Positions 51,127 to 60,030 are shown, counted from the first letter of the stretch. The stretch is 64,000 bases of DNA from Cellulomonas humilata (GCF_013359775.1 NZ_JABMCI010000070.1:124001-188000); one strand, 5' to 3'. The notes: a model not told the origin generated them from the letters alone. A program made the numbers and translations.

Positions 51127-51582
51127 GTGAGCGGAGCGGGTCCTCGCCCCCGGCGCACGTACGCGCCGGGTCGGTGGCGCTCGGTCGGGAACAGGGTGAT
51201 GCTCCCGCTGGTGCGGGCCGGGCTCGTCCCGTACACGTGGATGCTGGTCACCCGCGGCCGCACCACCGGGCTGGCTCGGAAGGTGCCGGTCACACCGGTG
51301 GACCAGGATGGGCGGCGGTGGCTCGTCGCGCCGTACGGTCCCGTGGCCTGGGTGCACAACGCCCGCGCGGCCGGACGCGTGCAGCTGGCTCGGCGTCGCG
51401 ACGTGCGCACGTACACGGTGCGGGAGGTGACCGACCCGCAGCAGGCCGCACGGGTCCTGCACCGCTACGTCCAGGTCGCCTCGGCCACGCGCGCCTACTT
51501 CTCCGCCGACCGGACCGACCCCGCGGACGCGTTCGTCGCCGACGTCGCGGACCATCCGGTGTTCGAGCTCACTCCGGCCTGA
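51127..51582 (+). CDS. F420-dependent nitroreductase-family (DDN/DUF385) protein
   Basis: 151 residues from GTG 51127, 4 nt after the DinB gene. Family pattern: MLVTRGRTTGLARKVPVTPV, RWLVAPYGPVAWVHNARAAG and HPVFELTPA at the end. Enzymes of this group use deazaflavin F420 to reduce or bind organic compounds. Co-transcription with the DinB gene suggests a shared redox or thiol theme (inference). Confidence 0.75.
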   Translation: MSGAGPRPRRTYAPGRWRSVGNRVMLPLVRAGLVPYTWMLVTRGRTTGLARKVPVTPVDQDGRRWLVAPYGPVAWVHNARAAGRVQLARRRDVRTYTVREVTDPQQAARVLHRYVQVASATRAYFSADRTDPADAFVADVADHPVFELTPA

Positions 51583-52372
51583 GCCGCAGCGGCGCCCAGA
51601 ACGACCACGGCTCACCCTCCGGACCGAGAGCCCCGTACTCGCGCACCCCGTAGGGCTGGTCGGCCGGCGGGAAGGTGATCGTGCCGCCGCGCGCGACGAC
51701 GGCCGCGTGGTGGGCGTCGACGTCCTGCACGGTGACGACGAGCATCCCCGTCGCGGCGCCGAGCGCGGCCGGTGACGCGAGCCCCCACTCCGGCGCCACC
51801 CGGTGGAGCATGACGACCCCGTCGGCGGTGCGGACCTCGGCGTGCACGACGACCCCGTCGTCCGCTCGGTGCAGGGGTCCCGGTTCGAGCCCGAAGACCT
51901 CGACGAGGTGCCGGTGCGCGGCCTCCAGGTCGGCGTAGACCAGGACCGCGACCCGGCGCAGCGGCTCGATGGCGGTGACCGCGGTGTCCTCCAGCACGGC
52001 GAGCAGGCGCCGGCACACGTCCTCGTCCGCGCGCTCGATCGGCTCGTCGGCGCGGGCGTCGATCAGCCGATGCAGCAGCCGCTCCATCCGGAGCACCTGG
52101 TCCTCCAGCGACGCCAGGTGGCTGCGCAGGGCGCCGTCGAGGCTCCACGTCGGGTCGTCCAGCGCGGTCGCGATGTCGTCGAGCGAGGCGCCGAACCGGC
52201 GCAGCACGCTGATCCGGTAGAGCCGCTCCACCTGCTCGCGGCGATAGACGCGGTGGCCGGCGGCGGTGCGCTCCGGGGTCAGCAGCCCGATGTCGTCGTA
52301 GTGGTGCAGCGTCCGCACGGTCAGGCCGGAGACCTCCGCGAGCTCGCCCACCCGCCAGGACGCACCGTCCAT
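51569..52372 (-). CDS. MerR family regulator fused to a VOC domain
   Basis: 267 residues. The MerR DNA-binding domain is SWRVGELAEVSGLTVRTLHH, then GLLTPERTAAGHRVYRREQV, with a dimerisation coiled coil (LASLEDQVLRMERLLHRLI). A C-terminal VOC domain from about residue 145 (VLVYADLEAAHRHLVEVFGL) replaces the usual metal or drug pocket and probably senses a small molecule. It lies 3 nt downstream of a VOC gene, so both form one unit; MerR proteins normally control their own operon. Confidence 0.8.
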   Translation of the reverse strand: MDGASWRVGELAEVSGLTVRTLHHYDDIGLLTPERTAAGHRVYRREQVERLYRISVLRRFGASLDDIATALDDPTWSLDGALRSHLASLEDQVLRMERLLHRLIDARADEPIERADEDVCRRLLAVLEDTAVTAIEPLRRVAVLVYADLEAAHRHLVEVFGLEPGPLHRADDGVVVHAEVRTADGVVMLHRVAPEWGLASPAALGAATGMLVVTVQDVDAHHAAVVARGGTITFPPADQPYGVREYGALGPEGEPWSFWAPLRLRPE

Positions 52373-52374
52373 GG

Positions 52375-52755
52375 TCAGCGCGTGGACGAGTGGATGGCCC
52401 AGCGGTGGCCGAACGGGTCCACCAGCCAGCCGCGCTTCTCGTCGCCCTGGTCGGAGGGCTCCCGGTCGGCGGTCGCGCCGGCGGCGACCGCGGCGGCGTA
52501 GACGGCGTCGACGTCGTCCACCCCGAGCACCATCGCGGCCGTGCTGTGCCCGAGCGTGGCCGGGGCGTAGGCGCCGTAGTCGTGGAACTCGTCGGACAGG
52601 TAGAACGCGGTCGCGCCGATGCGGAGCTCCACGAACCCGATCCGGCCGTCGCCCTCGTCGCGCTCACCGGTCTCCTGCGCACCGAACGCGGTGCCGTAGA
52701 ACGCGATCGCAGCCGCCGCGTCGTGCACGGTCAGGTACGGGACCAGGGTCGTCAT
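52375..52755 (-). CDS. VOC family protein
   Basis: 126 residues: TLVPYLTVHDAAAAIAFYGT, AFGAQETGERDEGDGRIGFV, and an end DPFGHRWAIHSSTR. Typical of PhnB/glyoxalase-like proteins. It is the first gene of the VOC - MerR-VOC pair, perhaps binding the same ligand as the regulator. Confidence 0.8.
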   Translation of the reverse strand: MTTLVPYLTVHDAAAAIAFYGTAFGAQETGERDEGDGRIGFVELRIGATAFYLSDEFHDYGAYAPATLGHSTAAMVLGVDDVDAVYAAAVAAGATADREPSDQGDEKRGWLVDPFGHRWAIHSSTR

Positions 52756-52849
52756 GGTGCCTCCTCGACTCGCGCGGCGCGTCCTCGTCGCCGCTGCGCC
52801 CGACGCTAGGCCCTCACGTCACGTGAGGTGCAAGCGGGAGCCACGACGA

Positions 52850-54475
52850 TCAGCCCGCGCTGCACGTCGGGGCGAGGTTCCCGGCGGTGCCCGTGGCCTG
52901 GAAGCCGACCTCCGTCGACTGCCCGGCGCCCACGGAGCCGTTGTAGGCCACGTTCGTCAGCTGGACCGCCCCGGTGCTCGCGCTGCGGGTGGTGTTCCAG
53001 GCGTTGGTGATCGTGGCGCCGGAGGGGAGGGTCAGGCCGACGGTCCAGCGACCGATCGCCGAGGACCCTGCAGTCACGCGGACGGTGGCGACGTACCCGC
53101 CTGTCCACTGGTTGACCGACACCGTCGCCGCGCAGCCACCGCCCGGAGGGTTGGTGGGTGTCGGGGTCGGGGTGGGCGTCGGCGTCGGTGTGCCGGTCGG
53201 CGTCGGCGCCGGTCCGTCGCTCAGGGTCGGGGTCTGCCAGTCGATCCAGTCCGCCAGCCGGCCCTGCGCCTTGCTCGCGATCCGGATGGTGCCAGGCGCG
53301 TTGCCGGTGCCCAGCAGGAACTTCTGGATGTTCTGCTGGAGCGGGGTGCGCCACTCGGCCCGGTTGGCGCAGTGGTTGCCGTCGGTCACGTCGGACCAGT
53401 ACGTGAGGTTCGCCCCGGCGCCGAGGGCCTTGTAGACCTCCGCGCCGCCGAGGGCCGCCACGCTCGCGGACCGGGGTCCCAGGTTGGCGATGTGCGGGTT
53501 GTCCATGATGAACAGGCCGCGCGGCGCCACCAGCCCGACGATCTGGTGGGTGTCGACGGGGAGCCGGTTCGGGCTGCCGGTGAAGGAGCCGAACGCGTCG
53601 CCCAGCCAGGGCTGCTCGCCGTACGCGCTGCTCAGGCTCTGCGCACCCTCCCCGGGGATGCCCCGGAAGATCGGCACCCCGGCGCTGCCCGACTCGATGG
53701 GCATGGTCAGGGCGATGCGCTGGTCGAACGCCCCGACGACGAACGCGCCCTTGCCGAACCGCGAGCACCCGGTGACTCCGGTCGCGTCGGCCCGCAGGAT
53801 GGTGCCGTCCGACTGCTCGATGACGTCGATGATCCGGCTGACACCCCACGCCCACGACATCAGCAGCCCGGTGCTGCTGTTCGCGCCGTAGAGCGTGTAG
53901 AACGCACCCTGCTTGTTGCTGCGCGGCGTTCCTTCCTTGCCGACGGCATACGGGTCGTAGCTGATCGTGGCCGCGCCGGCCGCCCGGATCGCGGCGGTGT
54001 CCGCCCCGAACCCCCCGAGCACGACGACCACCGGGAACGGCCCGGTGCCGGAGGGTAGCTGCACGCTCGCCGAGAAGCTCGAGCTCCGGCCCTGGTGGGA
54101 GGTGTTCACCGTGATGCTCGTCCGCGACACGGTTCCCGAGACGCTCGCCGGCTTGCCGGGCTTCTCGCCGTAGACGAACGTCTCCACCAGACGCTTGGTC
54201 AGCTCGCGCTGGCACCGCCACTCCGCCTTGGTGGCGATGCGGGTGCCGTTCAGCGCCTTGAACGGGTCGGGCAGCTTGGGGTTGGTCGGCAGCGCGCCGG
54301 CGTCGGGCAGGCTCGACGCCGGGCAGTCCGCACCCTCGTCCTCGACCGCGGCCGTGACAGCCGCAGCAGCGCTGCTCGATCTCGGCACGTCGGTGACGAC
54401 GGCCGTGGTCGCGAGCGCGGCCACCGCCAGCGCGACGACGAGTGGGCGGAACGACGAGCGACCCAGGCTGTGCAC
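52850..54475 (-). CDS. Secreted CE15 glucuronoyl methylesterase with CBM2
   Basis: 541 residues from GTG 54475, with GGGGAG upstream. Signal peptide: PLVVALAVAALATTAVVTDV. The CE15 catalytic domain covers about residues 45-410, with the nucleophile Ser in VTGCSRFGKGAFVVGA, the MPIESGSAG block and the catalytic His in DVTDGNHCANRAEW. A PTPTPT linker leads to a C-terminal family-2 cellulose/xylan-binding module with the surface Trp of VSVNQWTGGYVATVRVTAGS and IGRWTVGLTLPSG. The enzyme cleaves ester bonds between lignin and glucuronoxylan. A GGGCGGGT/ACCCGCCC hairpin lies in its 5' leader (54492-54511). Confidence 0.85.
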   Translation of the reverse strand: MHSLGRSSFRPLVVALAVAALATTAVVTDVPRSSSAAAAVTAAVEDEGADCPASSLPDAGALPTNPKLPDPFKALNGTRIATKAEWRCQRELTKRLVETFVYGEKPGKPASVSGTVSRTSITVNTSHQGRSSSFSASVQLPSGTGPFPVVVVLGGFGADTAAIRAAGAATISYDPYAVGKEGTPRSNKQGAFYTLYGANSSTGLLMSWAWGVSRIIDVIEQSDGTILRADATGVTGCSRFGKGAFVVGAFDQRIALTMPIESGSAGVPIFRGIPGEGAQSLSSAYGEQPWLGDAFGSFTGSPNRLPVDTHQIVGLVAPRGLFIMDNPHIANLGPRSASVAALGGAEVYKALGAGANLTYWSDVTDGNHCANRAEWRTPLQQNIQKFLLGTGNAPGTIRIASKAQGRLADWIDWQTPTLSDGPAPTPTGTPTPTPTPTPTPTNPPGGGCAATVSVNQWTGGYVATVRVTAGSSAIGRWTVGLTLPSGATITNAWNTTRSASTGAVQLTNVAYNGSVGAGQSTEVGFQATGTAGNLAPTCSAG

Positions 54476-54491
54476 CGGACTCTCCCCCTGC

Positions 54492-54511
54492 GGGCGGGTG
54501 TGGACCCGCCC
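54492..54511 (-). promoter_or_regulatory. Hairpin in the 5' leader of the CE15 gene
   Basis: GGGCGGGT pairs with ACCCGCCC (8 bp, 4-nt loop), 17 nt before the GTG start. About 45 bp further upstream TCAGTGCGCTCCCGG resembles a degenerate CelR-type half-site. Both are weak indications. Confidence 0.3.
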
Positions 54512-54591
54512 AACGTCCGGCGCCCAGCGGGGGTCGTCGATGCGCCGAACCTTTTCAGTGCGCTCCCGGGGCGACTTTCGATAGTCCCGGC

Positions 54592-55401
54592 TCAGACCGG
54601 CCGGGTCGCGACGGTGAGCAGGTGCGAGCTGAGCCCGAGCAGGCTGGGCTCCGCCTCGATCACGCGCGCGGAGTCCAGCACCACCTCGCGGGCGGCGGAG
54701 TCGTCGAGCGCCGGCGCCAGCGCCTTGATCCAGTGCGCGAGCCCCTCCACGCCGACGGTCTCGGTGACCGCCAGTCCGGCCTCCGTCGCCTCGTCGGCCA
54801 GCTCCTCCGGGCGGTGGAAGTACGCGGTCGTGAACCACCGGGGGTCGCCGGTGGGGTTCTCGTGCACGCCGGTGGCCAGGTCCTGCGCGACGATCGCGCG
54901 GAACGCAGGGTCGAACAGGTAGGACTGCGCGAGCCCGTCGAACAGGGACGCGAACCGGGAGATCGCCATCGCGATCACCACCCCGCCCGGCACGACGACG
55001 CGCAGCGCCTCCCGCCAGGCGGCGAGGCGGTCGACACGGTCGGTCAGGTGGTAGAGCGGGCCGAGCAGGAGGACCGCGTCCATCGACGCGTCCGGCAGGT
55101 CGAGGGCGCGGGCGTCGCCGACGGTCGCGGAGAACCTCGCGTGACCGCCGAGCTGCTCGGTCGCCCGCGCGACGTGACCGGGCAGGAGGTCGACCAGGTG
55201 GACGGTGTGCCCGTCGTCGAGCAGCCACTCGGCGTGCACCCCGGTCGCGCCGCCGACGTCCAGCACGCGCGAGCCCGGGCGCAGGTGGCGACGCACGATC
55301 TCCTGCACGCGCGCGAGCTCGAGTCGGCCGAGGCCCTGGCGCAGACGCTGGTCCTCGTCGAAGTCGGTGTCGTAGTGCGAGTGGATCGGCGGTGGCTCCA
55401 T
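54592..55401 (-). CDS. SAM-dependent methyltransferase
   Basis: 269 residues. Motif I VLDVGGATGVHAEWLLDDGH, motif II VHLVDLLPGHV, GDARALDLPDASMDAVLLLG (motif IV) and PLYHLTDRVDRLAAWREALR. The long C-terminal lid (LFDGLAQSYLFDPAFRAIVA) is typical of small-molecule methyltransferases. Substrate unknown. Confidence 0.8.
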   Translation of the reverse strand: MEPPPIHSHYDTDFDEDQRLRQGLGRLELARVQEIVRRHLRPGSRVLDVGGATGVHAEWLLDDGHTVHLVDLLPGHVARATEQLGGHARFSATVGDARALDLPDASMDAVLLLGPLYHLTDRVDRLAAWREALRVVVPGGVVIAMAISRFASLFDGLAQSYLFDPAFRAIVAQDLATGVHENPTGDPRWFTTAYFHRPEELADEATEAGLAVTETVGVEGLAHWIKALAPALDDSAAREVVLDSARVIEAEPSLLGLSSHLLTVATRPV

Positions 55402-55448
55402 CGCGACAACCTAGGTGTCGGCACCCGGCCCCAGCACACGAATTTCCC

Positions 55449-56012
55449 TCAAGCGAAGTGCGACCTCATGACCGCAGCGAACTCAGGGACTCCCGCTCGT
55501 CCGAGGCTGTCGAGTATCTCGATCGGAGTCATCCGAGGGTTGCCGGTGTCGGCACCCTGCTGCTCAATGACGCGGACCATCGTGCGCGGGTCAAGATCCT
55601 CGAGGTCGAGCAAGAACTGATCGGGGCTGACGGTGTGCAGACCGAGCCGTTCCATCGCCGGGTCAGGGAAGTCGCGCACATTGTTCGTGATGACGGCCGA
55701 CGCCCCTCCGCGGACCGCGGCGGCCACGACGTGACGGTCGTGAGGGTCTCCGCCGAGCTCGATCCCCTCGACGAGCGGCTCCCAACCCTCCACGAGGGCG
55801 CCGTCGAACGCGGCGTTCATCGCATGCAACCGAGACTCGAGGCGTGATGGGTCCAGGTCCGGGCGAACACGGCTGACTGCCCCGCGCACCTCGTCCAGGA
55901 TCTTGCTGGACCACAGCGGCCGGTACAGCCCTGCCTCCGCCGAGCGGAGCAAGGTGTCGCAGAGGACGTACGGGACCAGGACGTTGGCATCGAGCACCGC
56001 GGTGAAGATCAC
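55449..56012 (-). CDS. PIN-domain toxin (VapC-like)
   Basis: 187 residues. PIN active-site acids: Asp in FTAVLDANVLVPYVL, Glu in SSKILDEVRGAV, Asp in LGGDPHDRHVVAAAV and in ASAVITNNVRDFPDP. This is the class of PIN RNases with a C-terminal extension. The start overlaps the upstream DNA-binding gene by 4 nt, so they form a toxin-antitoxin pair. Confidence 0.8.
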   Translation of the reverse strand: MIFTAVLDANVLVPYVLCDTLLRSAEAGLYRPLWSSKILDEVRGAVSRVRPDLDPSRLESRLHAMNAAFDGALVEGWEPLVEGIELGGDPHDRHVVAAAVRGGASAVITNNVRDFPDPAMERLGLHTVSPDQFLLDLEDLDPRTMVRVIEQQGADTGNPRMTPIEILDSLGRAGVPEFAAVMRSHFA

Positions 56013-56500
56013 GCGACGTCGTAGGGTGCCGACCGCCGCTCATCAGCCAGGGCCGTGACGTAGTCGTCAGCAGACTCTGCGTACGCACCGTCGGCCACGG
56101 CCTGCCGGGTCATCTCTGCGAGAGTCGCGCGACGTTGGCTGCTGCGGTCTTGCCGGAAAGCAAGGACGTCGGCCAGCCTGAGCCGTCGGTGACGATTCGG
56201 CCGGTCATACGGGATCAGATGCTGGTCCAGCATCTTGACCAAGGTCGGTCGGGAGACGCCGAGCAGCTCGGCGGCTTGGCTGGTCGTCAGGACCTGGGAA
56301 ACGGGAGCGACAGTGATCGCCTGTCCTGCCTCCATTGCCGCAACGACCTCGATCAGCACGTCGTGCACCTCGGACGGCAGGGCGACGCTCTCGCCGTCCG
56401 GCCCGACGAGGCGGGCGGACGGGACGTGGGAGAGCAGCCTGCCGACCACGGCCACAGAGTCGTGGTCGAGAGGCGGAAGGGTCACGGTGCTGGTCGTCAC
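56009..56500 (-). CDS. Antitoxin with excisionase-type DNA-binding domain
   Basis: 163 residues from GTG 56500. The central excisionase/MerR-like helix-turn-helix is VLTTSQAAELLGVSRPTLVK with the wing LIPYDRPNRHRRLRLADVLA. A C-terminal segment (EMTRQAVADGAYAESADDYV) probably wraps the PIN toxin. An imperfect inverted repeat TTCCACC-CTA-GGTGAA lies just before the start (about 56503-56518) and may be its operator. Confidence 0.75.
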   Translation of the reverse strand: MTTSTVTLPPLDHDSVAVVGRLLSHVPSARLVGPDGESVALPSEVHDVLIEVVAAMEAGQAITVAPVSQVLTTSQAAELLGVSRPTLVKMLDQHLIPYDRPNRHRRLRLADVLAFRQDRSSQRRATLAEMTRQAVADGAYAESADDYVTALADERRSAPYDVA

Positions 56501-56544
56501 ATGTTCCACCCTAGGTGAAATACGAAAGAAACGAAAGGACGACC

Positions 56545-56859
56545 TCAGGCGAACACGCTGCCGAGCGCCAGGACAGCGATCGAGGCGGGAGCGACGCACG
56601 CGAGGGCGGCGGTGGTGCGCGTGCGCCACGTCGGACCCCACTTCCTCCGGCTCTGCACGATCGCTACAGGCAGGGCCAGTAGCGACGGGACGACTGAGCA
56701 CATGAGGAGGACCACTGCGGCGAGGTCGCCGAACGACTGCGGGTTCCGAGCACCCTGCATCGCGTAGGACGCCGCGAACGCAACCCCGCCTGCACCGAGA
56801 GCGGCCAGCGCGAGCGCGGTCCAGCCGAGGACGTCGGCCCAGGGGAATCGTCGCGTCAT
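56545..56859 (-). CDS. Small hypothetical membrane protein
   Basis: 104 residues with three hydrophobic segments (VLGWTALALAALGAGGVAFA, LAAVVLLMCSVVPSLLALPV, ALACVAPASIAVLALGSVFA). Its ATG overlaps the stop of the CPBP protease gene by 4 nt, so it belongs to the PadR-CPBP operon. Confidence 0.6.
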   Translation of the reverse strand: MTRRFPWADVLGWTALALAALGAGGVAFAASYAMQGARNPQSFGDLAAVVLLMCSVVPSLLALPVAIVQSRRKWGPTWRTRTTAALACVAPASIAVLALGSVFA

Positions 56860-57680
56860 GCCCGGACGGTACTGCCCCAGCGTCGGTACACGACGACGGC
56901 CGTGAGCACGAGGAGCGGGAGGACCACGAGGCCCTCCGGGCGCGCTGAGTGGACCAGTGGGCTGTCGATGACGACGACATCGGCGGCCAGCAGCGGGAAC
57001 GCGACCGCGTTGGCCATCCCGTGCCCGAGCACCGCGGGCCACACGCTGCCGGTGCGGTCGCGGGCGACGCCCCAGATCACCGCCATGGCGAGCACCGCGA
57101 CGGTGAAGAGCGGGAGCTGCGCCGCCAGGGGCAGGTCGGTGTAGGCGTCGCCCAACGCGACGATGTACGGCACGTGCCAGACGGCCCACAGGACGCCGAC
57201 CGCGAGGTGCCGGCGCAGCGCGGGCACGCCGAGCGCCGCGAGCCGCGGCTCCAGATACCCGCGCCAGCCGAGCTCCTCGAAGGCGGCGAACGTCATGCGC
57301 GCGACCAGACCCGTCGCGAAGAGCACGGCGAACCGCGATCCGGCGCCGGGTGCCACGTGCACGTGGCCCGTGAGCGCGCCGAGCATGATCGGCACCGCGA
57401 ACAGCGCGGGGAAGAGCAGGAGCGCGACGACGTACCACCCGCGCTCGCGGCCCAGCCGCAGCCCGGCGTCGGCCCACCCCTCCCGCCCGATCGTGCGCAG
57501 TCCGACGGCGAGGAGCATCGGGCTCAGGACGAACAGGAGGGCGCCCGCGCTCGTGCCCGGGTCGTCCGACGCGGCCATCACCAGCCCGCCGAGCGCGGAC
57601 AGGACGAGCACGCCGACTGCGTAGATCGCGACCCCGCGGCGGCTCGTGAGTCGGGTGGGTACCGTGTCGACGGCGGTCAT
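56856..57680 (-). CDS. CPBP family intramembrane metalloprotease
   Basis: 274 residues, about eight helices. The CPBP/Abi motifs are intact: the Glu pair and Arg of FAAFEELGWRGYLEPRLAAL, the His of AVWHVPYIVALGDAY and the GHGMANAVAFPLL block. Such enzymes cleave or process membrane substrates; in bacteria they are often linked to peptide processing or immunity. The PadR gene is upstream with a 66-bp gap, suggesting regulation by it. Confidence 0.8.
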   Translation of the reverse strand: MTAVDTVPTRLTSRRGVAIYAVGVLVLSALGGLVMAASDDPGTSAGALLFVLSPMLLAVGLRTIGREGWADAGLRLGRERGWYVVALLLFPALFAVPIMLGALTGHVHVAPGAGSRFAVLFATGLVARMTFAAFEELGWRGYLEPRLAALGVPALRRHLAVGVLWAVWHVPYIVALGDAYTDLPLAAQLPLFTVAVLAMAVIWGVARDRTGSVWPAVLGHGMANAVAFPLLAADVVVIDSPLVHSARPEGLVVLPLLVLTAVVVYRRWGSTVRA

Positions 57681-57746
57681 GACTGCTCCTTCGGGCGTGG
57701 GGCATCGCCCGGCCGCCGGATGGCGGTCGGTGGGGTTCGGGGTGGC

Positions 57747-58292
57747 TCAGTCGGTCAGCTCGGCGAGCAGGTCCTGGGTCCAGTCGAGCTCCGCGCGCGC
57801 GTGCGCCAGGCCGTTGGCGAGGGTGGCGAGGCGCAGGCGCATCTCGAGATCGAGCGTGATGCCGGCCGCCGCGACGGCCTGCTCGCTGGCGTCCCGGGTC
57901 TGCTCGAGGACGGCGGCGAGCTCCCGTGCCTCGTCGGCCCGCTCCCGCAGCACGTCCCGGACGCGGTCCACGCCGAGCCGGCCGACGAAGAACAGCCGCA
58001 CCAGGAACACCTCGCGCGACGGCACGTACTCCACCGGTGACGCGAGCCAGTCGTCGAGCTCGGCCAGCCCCGCCTCGGTGATCGCGTGCTCGCGCCGGTC
58101 CGGCTTGCCCTCCTGCGGGATCGTCGTCACGGTGACCAGGCCGTCCGCGGCCAGGTGGCCCAGCGTCCGGTAGATCTGCGCCTGGTCGGCCGGCCAGAAG
58201 TGCGCGACCGACTCCTCCATGTGCTTGCGCAGGTCGTAGCCGGACATCGGGGCGATCGACAGGAACCCGAGGACGGCGTGCTTGAGGGACAT
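57747..58292 (-). CDS. PadR family transcriptional regulator
   Basis: 181 residues. The winged helix is LKHAVLGFLSIAPMSGYDLR, then AQIYRTLGHLAADGLVTVTT and DRREHAITEAGLAELDDWLA. A C-terminal dimerisation coiled coil follows (LRERADEARELAAVLEQTRD). It is the first gene of the PadR-CPBP-membrane-protein run and diverges from the PNPOx gene. A perfect palindrome lies 16 bp before its start. Confidence 0.85.
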   Translation of the reverse strand: MSLKHAVLGFLSIAPMSGYDLRKHMEESVAHFWPADQAQIYRTLGHLAADGLVTVTTIPQEGKPDRREHAITEAGLAELDDWLASPVEYVPSREVFLVRLFFVGRLGVDRVRDVLRERADEARELAAVLEQTRDASEQAVAAAGITLDLEMRLRLATLANGLAHARAELDWTQDLLAELTD

Positions 58293-58307
58293 GCGTCGAC
58301 CATAGGA

Positions 58308-58331
58308 GACTTGTCACCTATATGACAAGTC
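58308..58331. promoter_or_regulatory. Perfect palindrome in the PadR/PNPOx spacer
   Basis: GACTTGTCA and TGACAAGTC, 9-bp arms with a 6-bp CCTATA centre. It lies 16 bp upstream of the PadR start and 32 bp before the oxidase start. PadR repressors commonly bind such sites to control themselves and the divergent gene. Confidence 0.6.
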
Positions 58332-58362
58332 CTCTATTCGGCGATCGGCGTACTGTCGCGAC

Positions 58363-59031
58363 GTGCAGAGGGAGTACGAGGGCGAAGGCCTGAGCGAGGG
58401 CCAGCTGGCCGCGGCGCCGCTCGAGCAGGTGCGCCGGTGGGTCGCCGAGGCCGAGGCTCGACAGGCGGATCGGGGCGATGTCGCCGAGCCGACCGCGCTG
58501 TCGTTGGCCACGGTCGACACCGACGGCCGCCCGAACGTCCGCACCGTGCTCATGCGCTTCCTCGACGAGCGCGGTCCGGGTTTCGTCACCGACCTCGGCT
58601 CGACGAAGAGCCGCGAGCTCGGCGTCACCGACGCCGTCGCTGCCTCGCTCACCTGGCCCGCGATGTACCGGGCGGTCCGGTTCCGCGGCCGCGCGGTGCC
58701 GATCGGGCGCGACGAGATCGCGACCTACTTCACCTCCCGCGCATGGGGATCACGGATCAGCGCGTGGGCGTCGGACCAGTCGCAGCCGATCGCCGACCGC
58801 ACGGCCCTGGTTGCTGCGTACGAGCGGTACGCGGTCCTCTACCCGGACACCGGCTCCGTCGACGACGTGCCGGTCCCGGACAGCTGGGGCGGCTGGCGGA
58901 TCGACTGCGACGAGGTCGAGCTGTGGGCGGGTCGGCGCGACCGGCTGCACGACCGGCTGGTGTTCACGCGAGTGGCCGACGGGGGCCTGGACGCGGCGGA
59001 CGCCTGGACCGTGCACCGTCGCCAGCCCTGA
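58363..59031 (+). CDS. pdxH: Pyridoxamine 5'-phosphate oxidase (PdxH-like)
   Basis: 222 residues from GTG 58363. The PNPOx pattern is present: EPTALSLATVDTDGRPNVRT, VLMRFLDERGPGFVTDLGST, SLTWPAMYRAVRFRGRAVPI, then TSRAWGSRISAWASDQSQPI and the C-terminal SWGGWRIDCDEVELWAGRRD with RLHDRLVFTR. The enzyme oxidises pyridoxine/pyridoxamine phosphate to PLP with FMN. The length matches the family. Its stop abuts the convergent gene. Confidence 0.85.
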   Translation: MQREYEGEGLSEGQLAAAPLEQVRRWVAEAEARQADRGDVAEPTALSLATVDTDGRPNVRTVLMRFLDERGPGFVTDLGSTKSRELGVTDAVAASLTWPAMYRAVRFRGRAVPIGRDEIATYFTSRAWGSRISAWASDQSQPIADRTALVAAYERYAVLYPDTGSVDDVPVPDSWGGWRIDCDEVELWAGRRDRLHDRLVFTRVADGGLDAADAWTVHRRQP

Positions 59032-59967
59032 TCAGAGCCGCCGCACCATCTCGAGCTCCGGTCCGATCGAGCCGGTGAAGGTGATGCCGGACGGCACGAA
59101 GCCGGCTCGCCGGTAGGCGCCCTGCGCTCGCGCGTTGTCCTGGTGGACCCCGAGGGCGAGCTCGTCGAACCCGCGGTCGCGCGACCACCGCGCGGCCTCG
59201 TCCAGCAACCGGTCGACGACCCCGTCGCCCCGGTGCTCGGACCGGACGTAGACCCCGACGACCACCGCGCGACTGTGCTCGACCGGGAGGCCGTGGTAGT
59301 CGAGCGAGCCCGCGCGCTGCACGAGCACGGTCACCGAGCCGATCCAGGTGTCGCCGTCGACCGCCACGAGCTGCGCGACGTCGTCGCCCTCCGCCGCGCG
59401 GCTGGCGCGGTCCTGGTAGAGGGTGTCCGGCTGGGCCGCGGCGTCCTCGTAGGTCTCCAGGAACGCGATCCCGGCGTCCTCGTCGCGGAGCGCGTCGAGC
59501 CGCAGGTCACGTGCGAGCTGCCACTCGTCGGCCCGGACCCGCCGGACCGCCACCAGCGGCACCTCGCCCGACGACGACACCCCGGGTCGGTAGTCGCCGA
59601 ACCGCGCCCAGGTCAGCCGGACCCGCACGAGCACGACACCGTCGTCCGACAGCGAGGCCGCGAACTGCGGGAACGCGTCGAGGTACGCCCGAGCGCACCT
59701 CTCCCGCTCGGCACCGTCAGGAAGGTCGGCGACGCCCTCGCACTGGAGCGTCGTCCCGTCGCGACCGCCGGCCACCACGGCGACCCGCGGGTCCCGACGA
59801 AGGTTCGCGATCTTGCGCGACGTCACCCTCGCGTCGAACACCAGCTCGGCGCGGTCGGTCGCAGCGATCGGCAGGTAGGCGGCCTGCGGTGCCCCGTCGG
59901 GTCCGAGCGACGAGACAACCCCGTCTCCGTGCGCGCGGACGTACTGGACGAGCCCTCGACGATCCAT
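59032..59967 (-). CDS. Fusion of PPOX-type flavin-binding domain and GNAT
   Basis: 311 residues from ATG 59967. Residues 1-130 are a split-barrel FMN/F420-binding domain (GLVQYVRAHGDGVVSSLGPD, ELVFDARVTSRKIANLRRDP, RVAVVAGGRDGTTLQCEGVA). Residues 140-311 are a GNAT acetyltransferase (VRRVRADEWQLARDLRLDAL, VYVRSEHRGDGVVDRLLDEA, then GVHQDNARAQGAYRRAGFVP). The fusion implies an oxidation/reduction and acetylation acting on the same small molecule; no substrate is known. Confidence 0.75.
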   Translation of the reverse strand: MDRRGLVQYVRAHGDGVVSSLGPDGAPQAAYLPIAATDRAELVFDARVTSRKIANLRRDPRVAVVAGGRDGTTLQCEGVADLPDGAERERCARAYLDAFPQFAASLSDDGVVLVRVRLTWARFGDYRPGVSSSGEVPLVAVRRVRADEWQLARDLRLDALRDEDAGIAFLETYEDAAAQPDTLYQDRASRAAEGDDVAQLVAVDGDTWIGSVTVLVQRAGSLDYHGLPVEHSRAVVVGVYVRSEHRGDGVVDRLLDEAARWSRDRGFDELALGVHQDNARAQGAYRRAGFVPSGITFTGSIGPELEMVRRL

Positions 59968-60030
59968 CGCGGCATCGTAGGGGCGCAAAGCCGTGGACCG
60001 TGATGGTTCCGGGCTGCCATCGTCGGCGGG

